The position numbers and the translations under genes are program-made. From positions 1 through 32,607 of the forward strand of contig JAMLJG010000025.1 of assembly GCA_023953695.1 (NCBI GenBank): 32,607 nt of DNA. The letters run 5' to 3'. Shown here in pieces: positions 8,057 to 16,514 of the stretch; the first letter of the stretch is position 1; each line of letters starts with the position of its first letter. This DNA comes from Kiritimatiellia bacterium. Its GTDB lineage: Bacteria > Verrucomicrobiota > Kiritimatiellia > CAIVKH01. Under the pieces are notes generated by a model. It had not been told where the DNA came from, did no database searches, and saw only the letters and a program-made list of their open reading frames with translations.

Positions 8057-9256
8057 ATGTCATCTCCACGCTCCAGAATAGCCGCTCACATCCGCGACAT
8101 TCCGCGCTCCGGCATCCGCGACTTCTTCGACATCGTCAGCACGATGAAGGACATCATCAGCCTCGGCATCGGCGAACCCGATTTCGACACGCCGTGGCAC
8201 ATCCGCGAAGCCGCCATCGCCGCCCTCGAGCGCGGCTCCACCAGCTACACCTCCAACCTCGGACTCCTCTCCCTCCGCCAAGCCATCGCTCGCTATGGCG
8301 AACGCGTTTTCAACATTCACTACAAACCCGAAAACGAAATCCTCGTCACGGTCGGGGTTAGCGAAGCGCTCGATCTCGCGCTCCGCGCCATCATCGAGCC
8401 GGGCGATGAAATCCTCTATCACGAACCGTGCTACGTCTCCTACGCGCCCGTCGTTATCTTCGCGCACGGAAAACCCGTCGCCGTCGAAACGCGCGCCGAG
8501 GATGGCTTCCGCCTCACGCGCGCACAACTCGAGGCCAAAGTCACACCGCGCACCAAGGCGCTCCTCCTCAATTTCCCAAACAATCCCACCGGCGCCATCC
8601 TGGAACCCCATGACTTGCGCGAAATCGCCGACTTCGCCATCCAACACGACCTCATCGTCCTCAGCGATGATATTTACGCGGAACTCACCTACGACGGCCG
8701 CCACACCACCATCGCTTCGCTCCCAGGAATGAAAGAGCGATGCATTTTCCTCCACGGCTTCTCCAAAGCCTGGGCCATGACCGGCTTCCGCATGGCCTAT
8801 GCCTGCAGCACCCCCGAACTCATCGAAGCCATGATGAAGATTCATCAATACACCATGCTCTGCGCGTCCATCATCAGCCAGGAAGCCTCCGTCGAAGCGC
8901 TGACCGATGCCGATGCGGATGTCGAGGAAATGCGCGCCGAATATCACCGCCGCCGAAACTTCCTCCACAACTCGTTCAAAGAAATGGGACTGCCCTGCCA
9001 CCAACCGCGCGGCGCTTTCTACGCATTCCCCTACATCGGCCACTTCGGCCTCACCTCAAAAGAGTTCGCACTCCGCTTCCTCGACGCTGAAAAAGTCGCC
9101 GTCGTGCCCGGCACCGCCTTCGGAGAATGCGGCGAGGGATTCATTCGATGCGCCTATGCAACCGGCATGGAAGATTTGCAGGAAGCCATGCGCCGACTCG
9201 CGCGATTTATTCACAGCCTCCAGCCCAACGCGCGGCCGCAGCCAAACGCCTGCTGA
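8057..9256 (+). CDS. Class I/II PLP-dependent aminotransferase
   Basis: A 399-residue fold-type I aminotransferase of the aspartate aminotransferase superfamily, transferring an amino group between an amino acid and a 2-oxo acid. It shows IGEPDFDTP near the start, the substrate-side NFPNNPTGA, SDDIYAEL (Asp204 and Tyr207 contacting PLP) and HGFSKAWAMTGFRMAYA with the Schiff-base lysine at 237. GEGFIRCAYA near the C terminus carries the carboxylate-binding arginine. The specific substrate cannot be read from sequence. Pairing with an AsnC-type regulator is a known arrangement for this subgroup. The end of the gene contains one DnaA-box match (9207-9215). Confidence 0.9.
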   Translation: MSSPRSRIAAHIRDIPRSGIRDFFDIVSTMKDIISLGIGEPDFDTPWHIREAAIAALERGSTSYTSNLGLLSLRQAIARYGERVFNIHYKPENEILVTVGVSEALDLALRAIIEPGDEILYHEPCYVSYAPVVIFAHGKPVAVETRAEDGFRLTRAQLEAKVTPRTKALLLNFPNNPTGAILEPHDLREIADFAIQHDLIVLSDDIYAELTYDGRHTTIASLPGMKERCIFLHGFSKAWAMTGFRMAYACSTPELIEAMMKIHQYTMLCASIISQEASVEALTDADADVEEMRAEYHRRRNFLHNSFKEMGLPCHQPRGAFYAFPYIGHFGLTSKEFALRFLDAEKVAVVPGTAFGECGEGFIRCAYATGMEDLQEAMRRLARFIHSLQPNARPQPNAC

Positions 9257-9468
9257 TCAGCCCCAACGCCGCGCGGCAACCCGGCAAAACCCGCCCACCG
9301 CCAAAAGTTATTCACAGCGCGGGTGAAAACAGCTTACACATCGAATCTCGGGCGATTCTCGCAAAACTTGCGCATCGTGCTGAACGACAAATGGTTGCGT
9401 CAAAATAACAGGGTCAACATCTTTCTCGAAAAAGTTTTCAACACCCCTCGCCACTCCCTGTTGAAAAC
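9207..9468. other. DnaA-box-like cluster and inverted repeat after the aminotransferase gene
   Basis: TTATTCACA, which fits the TTATNCACA consensus, occurs at 9207-9215 (inside the aminotransferase 3' end) and at 9308-9316, in the same orientation. An inverted pair, TTTTCAACA at 9435-9443 and its complement at 9459-9467, forms a 10-bp stem with a 15-base loop when one flanking base is included. The AT content rises locally. The cluster could bind DnaA, but strand asymmetry around it does not behave like an origin. Confidence 0.4.
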
Positions 9469-9580
9469 CGTAACAACCCCGCAACATGCCCCCTTTTAGG
9501 CGGTTAGAAAAGTGGACCCTATGCGCGCGACACGCGCATGAAGCCGACGGCCAGGCGAATTGCAAACCCGCCAATTCCCG
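9257..9580. other. 324-base gene-free stretch
   Basis: No coding frame is supported here. The stretch holds the DnaA-box match at 9308, the inverted repeat at 9434-9468, and a 7-bp GC hairpin at 9521-9539 after the zinc-ribbon gene. That hairpin lacks a T run. Confidence 0.6.
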
Positions 9581-9967
9581 TTAGTTGTTCGCCCGCGATT
9601 CTTCGATGAGCGAAACAAGGCGGTCGAGCGCGGCCTGGATCAGCGCCATCTCGCTGGTAATCCGATTGAGCCGCTCCACGTCCGCTACGTGCTGGCGCTG
9701 CAAATATTGAACCTGCTCCTCGATCGACAACGCAATCGGCTCGGCGGGCGAACCCCTCTCGCGCGCCCCCTCGTCGTCACTTGGCGCCTCGGTTGTCGGC
9801 ACTTGGATTTCCGTTCGGCAATCGGGACAGCGGACAATGAAACCCGCCCCGCGCACGTCAATCGCCAAGCTCTTTCCGCATTGCGGACACTCAAAAATTA
9901 TATCGCCCGGCTGCAATGGAGATGGAGATGGAGTCGGACTTGCAACCGCTTTTAGATCATCCTGCAC
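9581..9967 (-). CDS. Zinc-ribbon and coiled-coil protein, downstream of gspD
   Basis: A 128-residue protein of unknown function. A proline/serine-rich start (residues 10-19) is followed by a zinc ribbon: FECPQCG, 16 residues after the second Cys, then CPDC and IQVPT. The region after about residue 75 is a predicted amphipathic coiled coil ending in SLIEESRANN. There is no signal peptide or membrane segment, so it is cytoplasmic. The start is a GTG at 9967, supported by an AAGGAG ribosome site 8 bases upstream. It lies 85 bases after gspD on the same strand. It is paralogous in its ribbon to the protein starting at 23258, which also neighbours secretion genes. This is the MJ0042-like finger type. 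Confidence 0.8.
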   Translation of the reverse strand: MQDDLKAVASPTPSPSPLQPGDIIFECPQCGKSLAIDVRGAGFIVRCPDCRTEIQVPTTEAPSDDEGARERGSPAEPIALSIEEQVQYLQRQHVADVERLNRITSEMALIQAALDRLVSLIEESRANN

Positions 9968-10052
9968 GATTCGGCTCCTTTGCTCGAAGAAAACTGCCTA
10001 TGCAAATAGTAGTGCTTTCCCCCGTTCTTGAATAGAGGATTCTTGCAATCTT

Positions 10053-12707
10053 CTAGCGGCGAGGAACGAGACGGTTGACCGCCGATCCCGCCCCATCTTC
10101 CGCCGCGGGCACAGGTTCGGGCGCAGCGCCGTCCGGATTTTCGACCTTCTTCGCCGCAGGCTCCGTCGCAACCGGAGCCTCTGGCGCGGAATTTGGAGCC
10201 AGAGCCGAAGTCGGCGCCACGGGTATCACGGACTTGGCTTGCTGGGCTTTCGGGGTCTCAACAGCGAGCTCGGGTTCGGGTTCGGGCGTGAGGTCCACAT
10301 CGCGCCAAAGGGTTGTGTCCGAGTCGGAATTGGTCTTGTCATCGCCGGAAAACAGCTCGCGCATCAACGCAGGCGTTTTCACACTTTCCCGCTCTTCAAG
10401 AATCTTCTTGGTCTCTTCTTGCGTGAGCTTGGGCAACTCACTATCCGACCAGCTATCGCGCCACTTGAACCGCGCAAACGAAGAGCGATCGTGCAGGCGA
10501 ACAGTCTCTTGTCGCGCCTCATCCGGCGTGAGCAACACATACGGCGTGATCAAGACCAACAGCTCCGTCCGCGCCTCATCGCGCGAGTCCGAACGGAAAA
10601 GCGCGCCAATCAGAGGAATATCGCCGAGCAGCGGGATCTTGGTGCGCGTGCGGGTCTTGTCATTGCTCACGAGGCCGCCGAGCACAATCGTGTTCCGGCT
10701 CTGCACTGCAATCTGCGCGTTGATCTCGCGCTTCGTAATAACCGGCACCCGATTGCCGTTGATCGTTTCAAACCCGCCGACGTTGTCGGCCTTTTGCGCG
10801 ACTTCCATCACCACATACCGCTGCGGATTGATCCGCGGCGTCACGGCCAAATCAATGCCGATGCTGCGATATTGGAAGTTCTGCGTCTGCGTCCCCGTGT
10901 CGGTTGTACTGGTCGAGGTGACCACCGGGCGCTCTTCGCCGATATTGATCTTGGCCTCCGTGTTGTCCGTTGTCAGCACGACCGGCGTCGAAAGAATACG
11001 CGCATCGCGCGAGCTGGCGGCGAGACGAATGACAGCATCAATGTTGAGATCGAAAAAGGTCAGATAATAGGTCAGAGCGCCCGAGCCGAGGGCGGAGTTT
11101 CCGTCTTCCTGCGTCAAGATGCTGTTGCCCGCGCGGAAGGAGCTGTCTCCCGCACTCATCACCGAGCCGCCGCCAAATGAATAGACGGGTTGGCGCATGG
11201 CAAGCCCCCCGCGCGGCCCTTTGATCTGCTCCTGATAAGCCGTGACAGAGCGCTGAAGCCAGTCAACGCCCGACTCGATTCCCTTGCCGAGGTTGACCTC
11301 GAGAATTACCGCCTCGATCAACACCTGCGCAAGCATGATGTCGAGACTGTCAATCACCTCGAGCAACGCATCGAGGTCGCTCTTGCGCCCCATCAAAAGC
11401 AAGGAGTTCGTGCGCTTGTCTGCCAGGATTTTCGTGTTCGCAGAAAGACGCCCAAAAGAGCCCGAGGACTCTTCGCTGTCCGTCGCCTGCTGAGCAGCGC
11501 GCTGCTGGACGCGTTGCTGAATGAAATCGCGCAGCGCCTGGCTCCGGCTGTCGGCCGCATCGCCCGTCGGCGCCGCGGCGCCCTCGGGCGCGCCGGTTCC
11601 CTTCTCCGCCGAAGCCGCGCCGATGAACTCGTTGAGAATGCTCGCGATCTCCTCCGCCTTCGCATACTCAAGCGCAACAACGCGAACGGCAATGGCCGGA
11701 TCCACCGGACGATCGAGCACATCCACAATGCGGTCGAAAAACACGAAGTTTTCCGCGCGCGAGATGACAAACAGGATATTCGTCCGCTCGTCGGCAATAA
11801 TCTTCACCTTGCCGACCATGATCCCCCGCTCCGCCGCAGCCGCAACCGCAGCCGCTTCGGCCTCCGTCGCCGCTGTGCGCGGGCGCAGAGCCGCAATGGC
11901 GGGGGGAACCTGCGCCCCGCCCGCTTGGGAGGTATCCACGCGCGGGCGCTCTTCTTTCGCCTGCGACTCGGCAATGAGTTCATTCAAGCGGCTCGCGACT
12001 TCGGAGGCCTTCGCATAGCGAATCGTGTAAATGCGCGTCTCGACTTTCGACTCGACCGGCTGATCAATCATTTCGAGCACTTCCATCACCCGTCGCATAT
12101 TGACCGCCGTATCGGTGACCAACAGGCTGTTGGCGCGCTCGAGAGGCTGAATCTTTCCGTAGCCGTGCAGGAGACTCTGAATGATCGGCGTCACCTCTGC
12201 CAACTCGGTGTATTTCAGCGTGATGACCTGGCTGATCAGCGCGTCGGTTTCCGGGAACTTGTCTTCCGGCAAGGCCAGATTCAGCGATAGCCCCTCCTGT
12301 CGCGCAGCAGTCGTCTGCACCACCTTCAGAAACTTGTCGCCCATCGGAACGAGCGTCACATTGTTCATCGCCAACACGGCTTCAATCGCCTGCATCGCTT
12401 CGCGCACGGTCAGGCGCGTCTGGCTCTTGAGCGTGATGGTCGCATTGATACCGGGCGAACGAATCAGCGTGCGCCCAACGAGATCCGCAACAAACTCCAA
12501 CACCTGATCGAGTGGCGAATCGCGGAAGTTCAACAGAATCAACTTTTCCGCGCCTCCCTGCGAAGAGGGTGTGGACGGCGCTGCGGGAGCGCCCTGCGCC
12601 CACGCCGCAGTGGGATGAATGATCGGCGGCAGAAGCCCGAGGGTAATCATGCCGACAAGCATCTTGTAGAGCGCGCGGGTCGTTCTGTTTTTCAAGGGTC
12701 TGATCAT
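10053..12707 (-). CDS. gspD: Type II secretion / type IV pilus-type secretin
   Basis: The outer-membrane channel of a type II secretion-like system. The 884-residue protein has a signal peptide (cleavage near AWA, residue 37). The N0 domain follows (LILLNFRDSPLDQVLEFVADLVGRTL), then repeated N1-N3 domains with the IRYAKASEVASRLNELI and ALEYAKAEEIASILNEFI patterns. The secretin core holds VPVITKREINAQIAVQSRNTIVLGGL, KIPLLGDIPLIGALF and TELLVLITPYVL, ending near residue 724. A further 160 residues, Pro/Ala/Glu-rich at the end, form an unusually long periplasmic tail. The ATG at 12707 overlaps the stop of the gspM-like gene (ATGA), indicating translational coupling. Confidence 0.93.
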   Translation of the reverse strand: MIRPLKNRTTRALYKMLVGMITLGLLPPIIHPTAAWAQGAPAAPSTPSSQGGAEKLILLNFRDSPLDQVLEFVADLVGRTLIRSPGINATITLKSQTRLTVREAMQAIEAVLAMNNVTLVPMGDKFLKVVQTTAARQEGLSLNLALPEDKFPETDALISQVITLKYTELAEVTPIIQSLLHGYGKIQPLERANSLLVTDTAVNMRRVMEVLEMIDQPVESKVETRIYTIRYAKASEVASRLNELIAESQAKEERPRVDTSQAGGAQVPPAIAALRPRTAATEAEAAAVAAAAERGIMVGKVKIIADERTNILFVISRAENFVFFDRIVDVLDRPVDPAIAVRVVALEYAKAEEIASILNEFIGAASAEKGTGAPEGAAAPTGDAADSRSQALRDFIQQRVQQRAAQQATDSEESSGSFGRLSANTKILADKRTNSLLLMGRKSDLDALLEVIDSLDIMLAQVLIEAVILEVNLGKGIESGVDWLQRSVTAYQEQIKGPRGGLAMRQPVYSFGGGSVMSAGDSSFRAGNSILTQEDGNSALGSGALTYYLTFFDLNIDAVIRLAASSRDARILSTPVVLTTDNTEAKINIGEERPVVTSTSTTDTGTQTQNFQYRSIGIDLAVTPRINPQRYVVMEVAQKADNVGGFETINGNRVPVITKREINAQIAVQSRNTIVLGGLVSNDKTRTRTKIPLLGDIPLIGALFRSDSRDEARTELLVLITPYVLLTPDEARQETVRLHDRSSFARFKWRDSWSDSELPKLTQEETKKILEERESVKTPALMRELFSGDDKTNSDSDTTLWRDVDLTPEPEPELAVETPKAQQAKSVIPVAPTSALAPNSAPEAPVATEPAAKKVENPDGAAPEPVPAAEDGAGSAVNRLVPRR

Positions 12708-13264
12708 GGTGTTGTCGGGGCGCTGGCCGTCCCGGAGGCGCCGCTCCGGCTGAAAGCAAAGAACACGGTGAAATTTCCCTTCAGACGACCCGTCGCGCCC
12801 TGCGCGGGAGCAACGGTGAGCTGACGGACATCCAAAATAGCAGGGTGCGTTTGCACCGCATAGAGAAAATGAACCAAGGCGTTGAGGTCGCCATCCCACG
12901 TGCAGTCAATCGCCACTTCCGACAAGTCGCCGATCACCTTTTCTTTGTCCGGCTCAATACGCGAAATGGAAATGCCGTGCTCGTCCGCCAACCGCTGCAC
13001 CGTGCGGAGCATATCCGCCGTCACCGGGTCCGTCGCGCCATACTGCGGAATGCGCTGCCGCAACTCGGCATAGCGCCCTTCCCACTCCGGCTTCTGGGCG
13101 ATGAGCCGCTCGGCCAGCCGCTGCTCATCCAGCGTTTTGCGCACACCCCCGCGCGCGGCCGTCCACGCCTCCACCGCGGGCGCCCCGAAATACCACGCGC
13201 CGCCGATCAGCACCACCGCGCCCGTCGCCGCCGCCAAAATCAACTCGCGCGCCGATAGCTTCAT
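12704..13264 (-). CDS. GspM/PilO-like inner-membrane assembly protein
   Basis: A 186-residue bitopic protein. A short cytoplasmic start and one transmembrane helix (residues 7-27) are followed by a coiled coil (about 40-75) and a periplasmic ferredoxin-like domain. That domain contains DMLRTVQRLADEHGISISRIEPDKEK and LVHFLYAVQTHPAILDVRQLTVAP. This architecture and the FTVFFAFSR end are those of GspM/PilO, which pairs with GspL/PilN in the inner-membrane platform. The ATG at 13264 overlaps the upstream stop (ATGA) and follows GGAGG. Identification rests on architecture and position more than on residue identity. Confidence 0.8.
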   Translation of the reverse strand: MKLSARELILAAATGAVVLIGGAWYFGAPAVEAWTAARGGVRKTLDEQRLAERLIAQKPEWEGRYAELRQRIPQYGATDPVTADMLRTVQRLADEHGISISRIEPDKEKVIGDLSEVAIDCTWDGDLNALVHFLYAVQTHPAILDVRQLTVAPAQGATGRLKGNFTVFFAFSRSGASGTASAPTTP

Positions 13265-14646
13265 TTCGCCTCCGCCGGCAATTCGAGAGTCAATTTGAAC
13301 TGCGAGCGAGCCCGCCCGCCCCGCTGCTGCTGCGTCACGCCCTCCGGCTTGACGGCCGGAAACAACTGCGTCTGCTCCAACGCCTGAAAAAAGCCGTAGA
13401 TCGGATCGCTCGAATCCGACTCGCCGCGCAGCGCAACCTGTCCATACTTTTTGTAGGTCAGCGCCGTGATCTCGAGCCCTTCCGGAATGCGCACGCTGAT
13501 CTCGCGGAGACACTCCAGCGCGGAAAACGTCGGGTCCAAATAACGCTCAAGTGCGCGAACCTGCTCCTTGAGCTGGCCCACCTCGCGCGAGGGCGCCTGC
13601 AGCGCGGCCAACTCCGCGCGCGCAGTCGCCAACTTCTTCTTCTGCATCTGCAAACCCACCGTCAGCGCACCAACGGCCAAAAGCCAAAGAGTCACAAAAA
13701 TGGCCCCCGCCAAAATGAGGCCGCGCTGCAACTTCCGCGAGGCCAATGCCGCTTTCCAACTCGCAGGCGCCAGATCCAACATGTGCGGACCGCGCTCCAT
13801 CGCGCGCCGCGCTAACCCCTCGCTCAGCGGGGGCAAACTGTCGAGCAGTCGCGCCTTAATCGGGATTTCACACTGCTCGCGCAGGTGGGCGAGAAATTCC
13901 TGTGGCAGCCCACGGCGATGCCAGATCTGCAGCTCGCCCGGCGCCTGCGCACCCCACTCGGTCTCCAGCGTCGTCAGCGTGTAGCCAAGCTCTTCCGCAA
14001 TCTCTGTCGCCGTCTCGCCCGGAGCGGTCTCCGACAACGTGCCCAGCGACCGGATCACCACAACGACCCCCGCCTGAATCACCAGCAATTCGATCCCGCG
14101 CTCTTCCACTATCAACAACAAGTGGCGGCCCGCATCGGGAACATGCCCCTCCTTCTTAAGGAGTCGAAGCCAGCCCATCACGGCCACATCCACCTCGCGC
14201 GCAAAAATGCCGGCGGCTTGCAGGGTCTCCCCCAAATGCGCGACGTTCTCCTGCAGCGTCGCAGCAATCAGCACCTGGGCAGACGACTCTTGTTGCGCAA
14301 GCACTTCCTGCCCCACAGCCATCTGCTCAACGGGAAAGGGCGAAAACTTGTCCACTTGCAAGGCCGCCATTTCGGCAATCTCGGCTGTGTCCGTCGTCGG
14401 CAACTTCACGACACGCAGAAGCGCCTTCTCGGTCGGCAACGCCACCGCCACGCGCCCTTGAATCGCGCTCAACACGGGCTTGAGCCGCTTCGCATAGTCC
14501 GCGCGGGTCTCTGCATCCGCCGCCGGAGCTTCAAGCGCCTTCTCTTGATGCTCGGCGACCTCAATCTGCCCCTTCCGCCGACGCAACGTCGTCCATTCCA
14601 CTCGGGAAGGATAAAGCGCGAGCGCGGTTATGGAATCATCTGCCAT
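13261..14646 (-). CDS. GspL-like protein (PilM-like plus PilN-like regions)
   Basis: A 461-residue protein. Residues 1-300 resemble the cytoplasmic actin-like PilM/GspL domain, with VAVALPTEKALLRVVKLP, EIAEMAALQVDKFSPFPVEQ and LLLIVEERGIELLVI. A transmembrane helix spans about 308-331, followed by a coiled coil and a PilN-like periplasmic domain (LECLREISVRIPEGLEITALTYKKYGQVALRG). GspL links the secretion ATPase to the inner-membrane platform. The ATG at 14646 lacks a clear ribosome site; an in-frame TTG at 14661 is the alternative. It is followed by gspM-like and gspD genes with ATGA overlaps. A second, shorter GspL-like protein is encoded at 24678. Confidence 0.82.
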   Translation of the reverse strand: MADDSITALALYPSRVEWTTLRRRKGQIEVAEHQEKALEAPAADAETRADYAKRLKPVLSAIQGRVAVALPTEKALLRVVKLPTTDTAEIAEMAALQVDKFSPFPVEQMAVGQEVLAQQESSAQVLIAATLQENVAHLGETLQAAGIFAREVDVAVMGWLRLLKKEGHVPDAGRHLLLIVEERGIELLVIQAGVVVVIRSLGTLSETAPGETATEIAEELGYTLTTLETEWGAQAPGELQIWHRRGLPQEFLAHLREQCEIPIKARLLDSLPPLSEGLARRAMERGPHMLDLAPASWKAALASRKLQRGLILAGAIFVTLWLLAVGALTVGLQMQKKKLATARAELAALQAPSREVGQLKEQVRALERYLDPTFSALECLREISVRIPEGLEITALTYKKYGQVALRGESDSSDPIYGFFQALEQTQLFPAVKPEGVTQQQRGGRARSQFKLTLELPAEAK

Positions 14647-14742
14647 ATAACAAGGCCGCAATATGCCGTATCGCCCATCAAACCGAAAGCGCGGAGTTGC
14701 ATAATTCGCCCGGCCCCACCCGCTCGGCCGCTCTGCGCCCCG

Positions 14743-15405
14743 TCACGGACTCGATGCCGCGCGAATGAGCGACGAAGTCGCCACGTGGCCTGCAGGCAGC
14801 CAATAGTCCGCCGACAAGAGATCATCCTCCTCGCGCGCGCGCAGCGAAACCCGCGCCGCGCCCGGAAATGCGCGCCCTTCCGACGATGCGGAGGACCACG
14901 ACGAAGTCCACACCTCGCCATCGCCCAGCTCGACCCGCACGAGGGCAACGCGCTCCAACAGCACATTCGTCTCAACCGCCAGCGAGCCCGACAGCGCCTG
15001 ACTCACGCGCACAAGCGCCGCCGTAGAATCGCCCGCAGCAGTCACCATATAGTCCACGCGAAACGGAATCGTCCACAAGAGGTCCGGCGTGCGGCTCGCC
15101 GCGCGAAGCGTGCAAAACGAAAAGTGAAACGGGGCCCCCGCCTCCACGTTCAACTCCACACGGCACGCATCGTCATTCGTCGGAACAAAGAGACCCGCCA
15201 AATCAGCACGCAGCGCCTCCAGCGCCACCACCGCCCGCTCCGGACCCACCGCCCGATCGGCCTGACGCCCCACCGCCCGCGTTGTAGAAGAAAGCAAAGA
15301 CCACGCCAGCGCTGCCACCACCACCGCAATCGCGACAGCCAGCAACAACTCGATCAACGTGAACCCCGACACCGAAGTCGTGCGGGAAAAAGGGCGTCGC
15401 TTCAT
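14743..15405 (-). CDS. Minor pseudopilin, GspJ-like
   Basis: A 220-residue type IV pilin-like protein. After a positively charged leader (MKRRPFSRTTSVSG) comes the prepilin peptidase site G/FTLIELLLAVAIAVVVAALA, with the conserved Glu5 and a hydrophobic helix. The rest matches the larger minor-pseudopilin pattern (VVALEALRADLAGLFVP, LLWTIPFRVDYMV, VALVRVELGDGEVW, GAARVSLRA), as in GspJ. It would sit at the tip of the pseudopilus. The ATG at 15405 is placed just before the leader. The FHA gene ends 20 bases upstream, and the GspL-like gene starts 96 bases downstream. Confidence 0.83.
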   Translation of the reverse strand: MKRRPFSRTTSVSGFTLIELLLAVAIAVVVAALAWSLLSSTTRAVGRQADRAVGPERAVVALEALRADLAGLFVPTNDDACRVELNVEAGAPFHFSFCTLRAASRTPDLLWTIPFRVDYMVTAAGDSTAALVRVSQALSGSLAVETNVLLERVALVRVELGDGEVWTSSWSSASSEGRAFPGAARVSLRAREEDDLLSADYWLPAGHVATSSLIRAASSP

Positions 15406-15425
15406 GGAAACCGCCCGATGTCGGC

Positions 15426-15926
15426 CTACGCGGAGAACAGCTTGACGAAGAGATACACCACCACGAGTAGCGCCACAATGCCCAACCCAATGATCACCGG
15501 AATCCACACCGTCATGCTCTCGCGACGCCGCGCGCCAAAGGGAGAAATGTTGCCAAACGACTTCGGCATCTCCGCCGGACCCTTGCTTTCGAGAACCTCC
15601 GTCTTCGAAAACGCCGCCTGCGCATCCTCAAAGCTCAACGCCTCGGAATTGAACAGAAATTCGACCGACCCAACTTGCACCAGATCCTTCGGGCGCAACA
15701 CGGCCTCTTTCACCTCGCGCGAGTTGACGCGCGTCCCATTCGTCGAACCCAAATCGCGAAGCACATAGCTGTCGCCCTCGCGCGTGATCGTCGCATGGCG
15801 ACCCGAAACCGTCGCATTGTTCAGTGGAATTGTATTGTCGCCGCTTCGCCCCAGCGAAATCTCGTCTTGGTCAATGGGAAAGGACTTGCCCTTCACATCG
15901 CCCGCCATGCCCATGAGTACAGCCAT
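15426..15926 (-). CDS. FHA-domain membrane protein
   Basis: A 166-residue protein. Residues about 15-90 form a forkhead-associated domain with the canonical ISLGRSGDNTIPLN, VSGRHATI and DLGSTNGTRVN motifs, which bind phosphothreonine peptides. A low-complexity linker follows, and a C-terminal transmembrane helix (about 141-163) anchors it, so the FHA domain faces the cytoplasm. The ATG at 15926 follows GGAG, and a good promoter lies just upstream. As first gene of the secretion cluster it may link assembly to Ser/Thr phosphorylation (inference); no kinase is in the window. Confidence 0.9.
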   Translation of the reverse strand: MAVLMGMAGDVKGKSFPIDQDEISLGRSGDNTIPLNNATVSGRHATITREGDSYVLRDLGSTNGTRVNSREVKEAVLRPKDLVQVGSVEFLFNSEALSFEDAQAAFSKTEVLESKGPAEMPKSFGNISPFGARRRESMTVWIPVIIGLGIVALLVVVYLFVKLFSA

Positions 15927-15950
15927 GAATTTTACTCCGAAAGTGGCCCC

Positions 15951-15979
15951 ATAATCGCACGCTGCCCCACACGTGTCAA
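15951..15979 (-). promoter_or_regulatory. Promoter of the FHA-secretin cluster
   Basis: On the minus strand an exact TTGACA (15979-15974) is followed after 17 bases by GATTAT (15956-15951). The first codon of the FHA gene lies 25 bases further on, giving a short leader that still holds GGAG. Confidence 0.65.
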
Positions 15980-15996
15980 CGGACGAGGTGCGCAGC

Positions 15997-16440
15997 TCAC
16001 TCCCCCGCAAAATAGTCCGCACCCCACACCATCAGCGCGCCCAAATGCGACGTCACCACCACCAACCCCGCCGCCAGCAGAATCAGCCCGCGCCGAATCC
16101 ACGCAATCCCACCCGTCTCCCGCTCCATCGAGCGACTCGCCACCCACGCAGCCAACAGCGTCACCACCGTCATCGCCACACCCAACACGCGATGCCAATA
16201 TAAATCCCGCTTCTGCGAGGGCGGCGGCGCGAAATCCTCGGCAAACAGCCAACCCGTCCCCACCGCCAAAAGCGACGTCGCCGCCGCCACCAACAGAATC
16301 GCCGGAATCGCCCGCGACCACGGCCGCCCCGGCCACACGCCCCGCCCCAGCTCAAACAGCGCCGCCACCACAATCAGCGCAATCGGAAAATGAATCACCA
16401 GCGGATGCAACCGCCCCACAAACTGCAGTACCATGTCCAT
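15997..16440 (-). CDS. DUF2231-like four-helix membrane protein
   Basis: A 147-residue integral membrane protein with four hydrophobic helices. It starts VGRLHPLVIHFPIALIVVAALFEL, the hallmark of the DUF2231 family, with His12 and His17. Further conserved-looking histidines are His83 in DLYWHRVLG and His132 in TSHLGALMVWGADY. Paired histidines in transmembrane helices suggest haem or metal binding, but no function is established. The ATG at 16440 has a GGAGG ribosome site; the ATG at 16434 is poorer. It lies 74 bases after the YHS-like gene, and the two are probably one transcript. Confidence 0.78.
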   Translation of the reverse strand: MDMVLQFVGRLHPLVIHFPIALIVVAALFELGRGVWPGRPWSRAIPAILLVAAATSLLAVGTGWLFAEDFAPPPSQKRDLYWHRVLGVAMTVVTLLAAWVASRSMERETGGIAWIRRGLILLAAGLVVVTSHLGALMVWGADYFAGE

Positions 16441-16514
16441 TCTACGACCTCCTCGCGAAAACGGCCGCCACGCACCCTGCGCGGCGGCCGTCATCACTCA
16501 ACTCGCAGACCCGC

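Noticed and set aside
9257..9580. Replication origin
   Set aside because: Despite DnaA-box matches, the flanking strand skew does not change in the direction expected for an origin. No dnaA, dnaN or gidA gene is adjacent.
13885..15768. 627-residue plus-strand open frame
   Set aside because: It runs antisense across the GspL-like, GspJ-like and FHA genes, which have clear motifs. The translation is Arg/His-rich and featureless.
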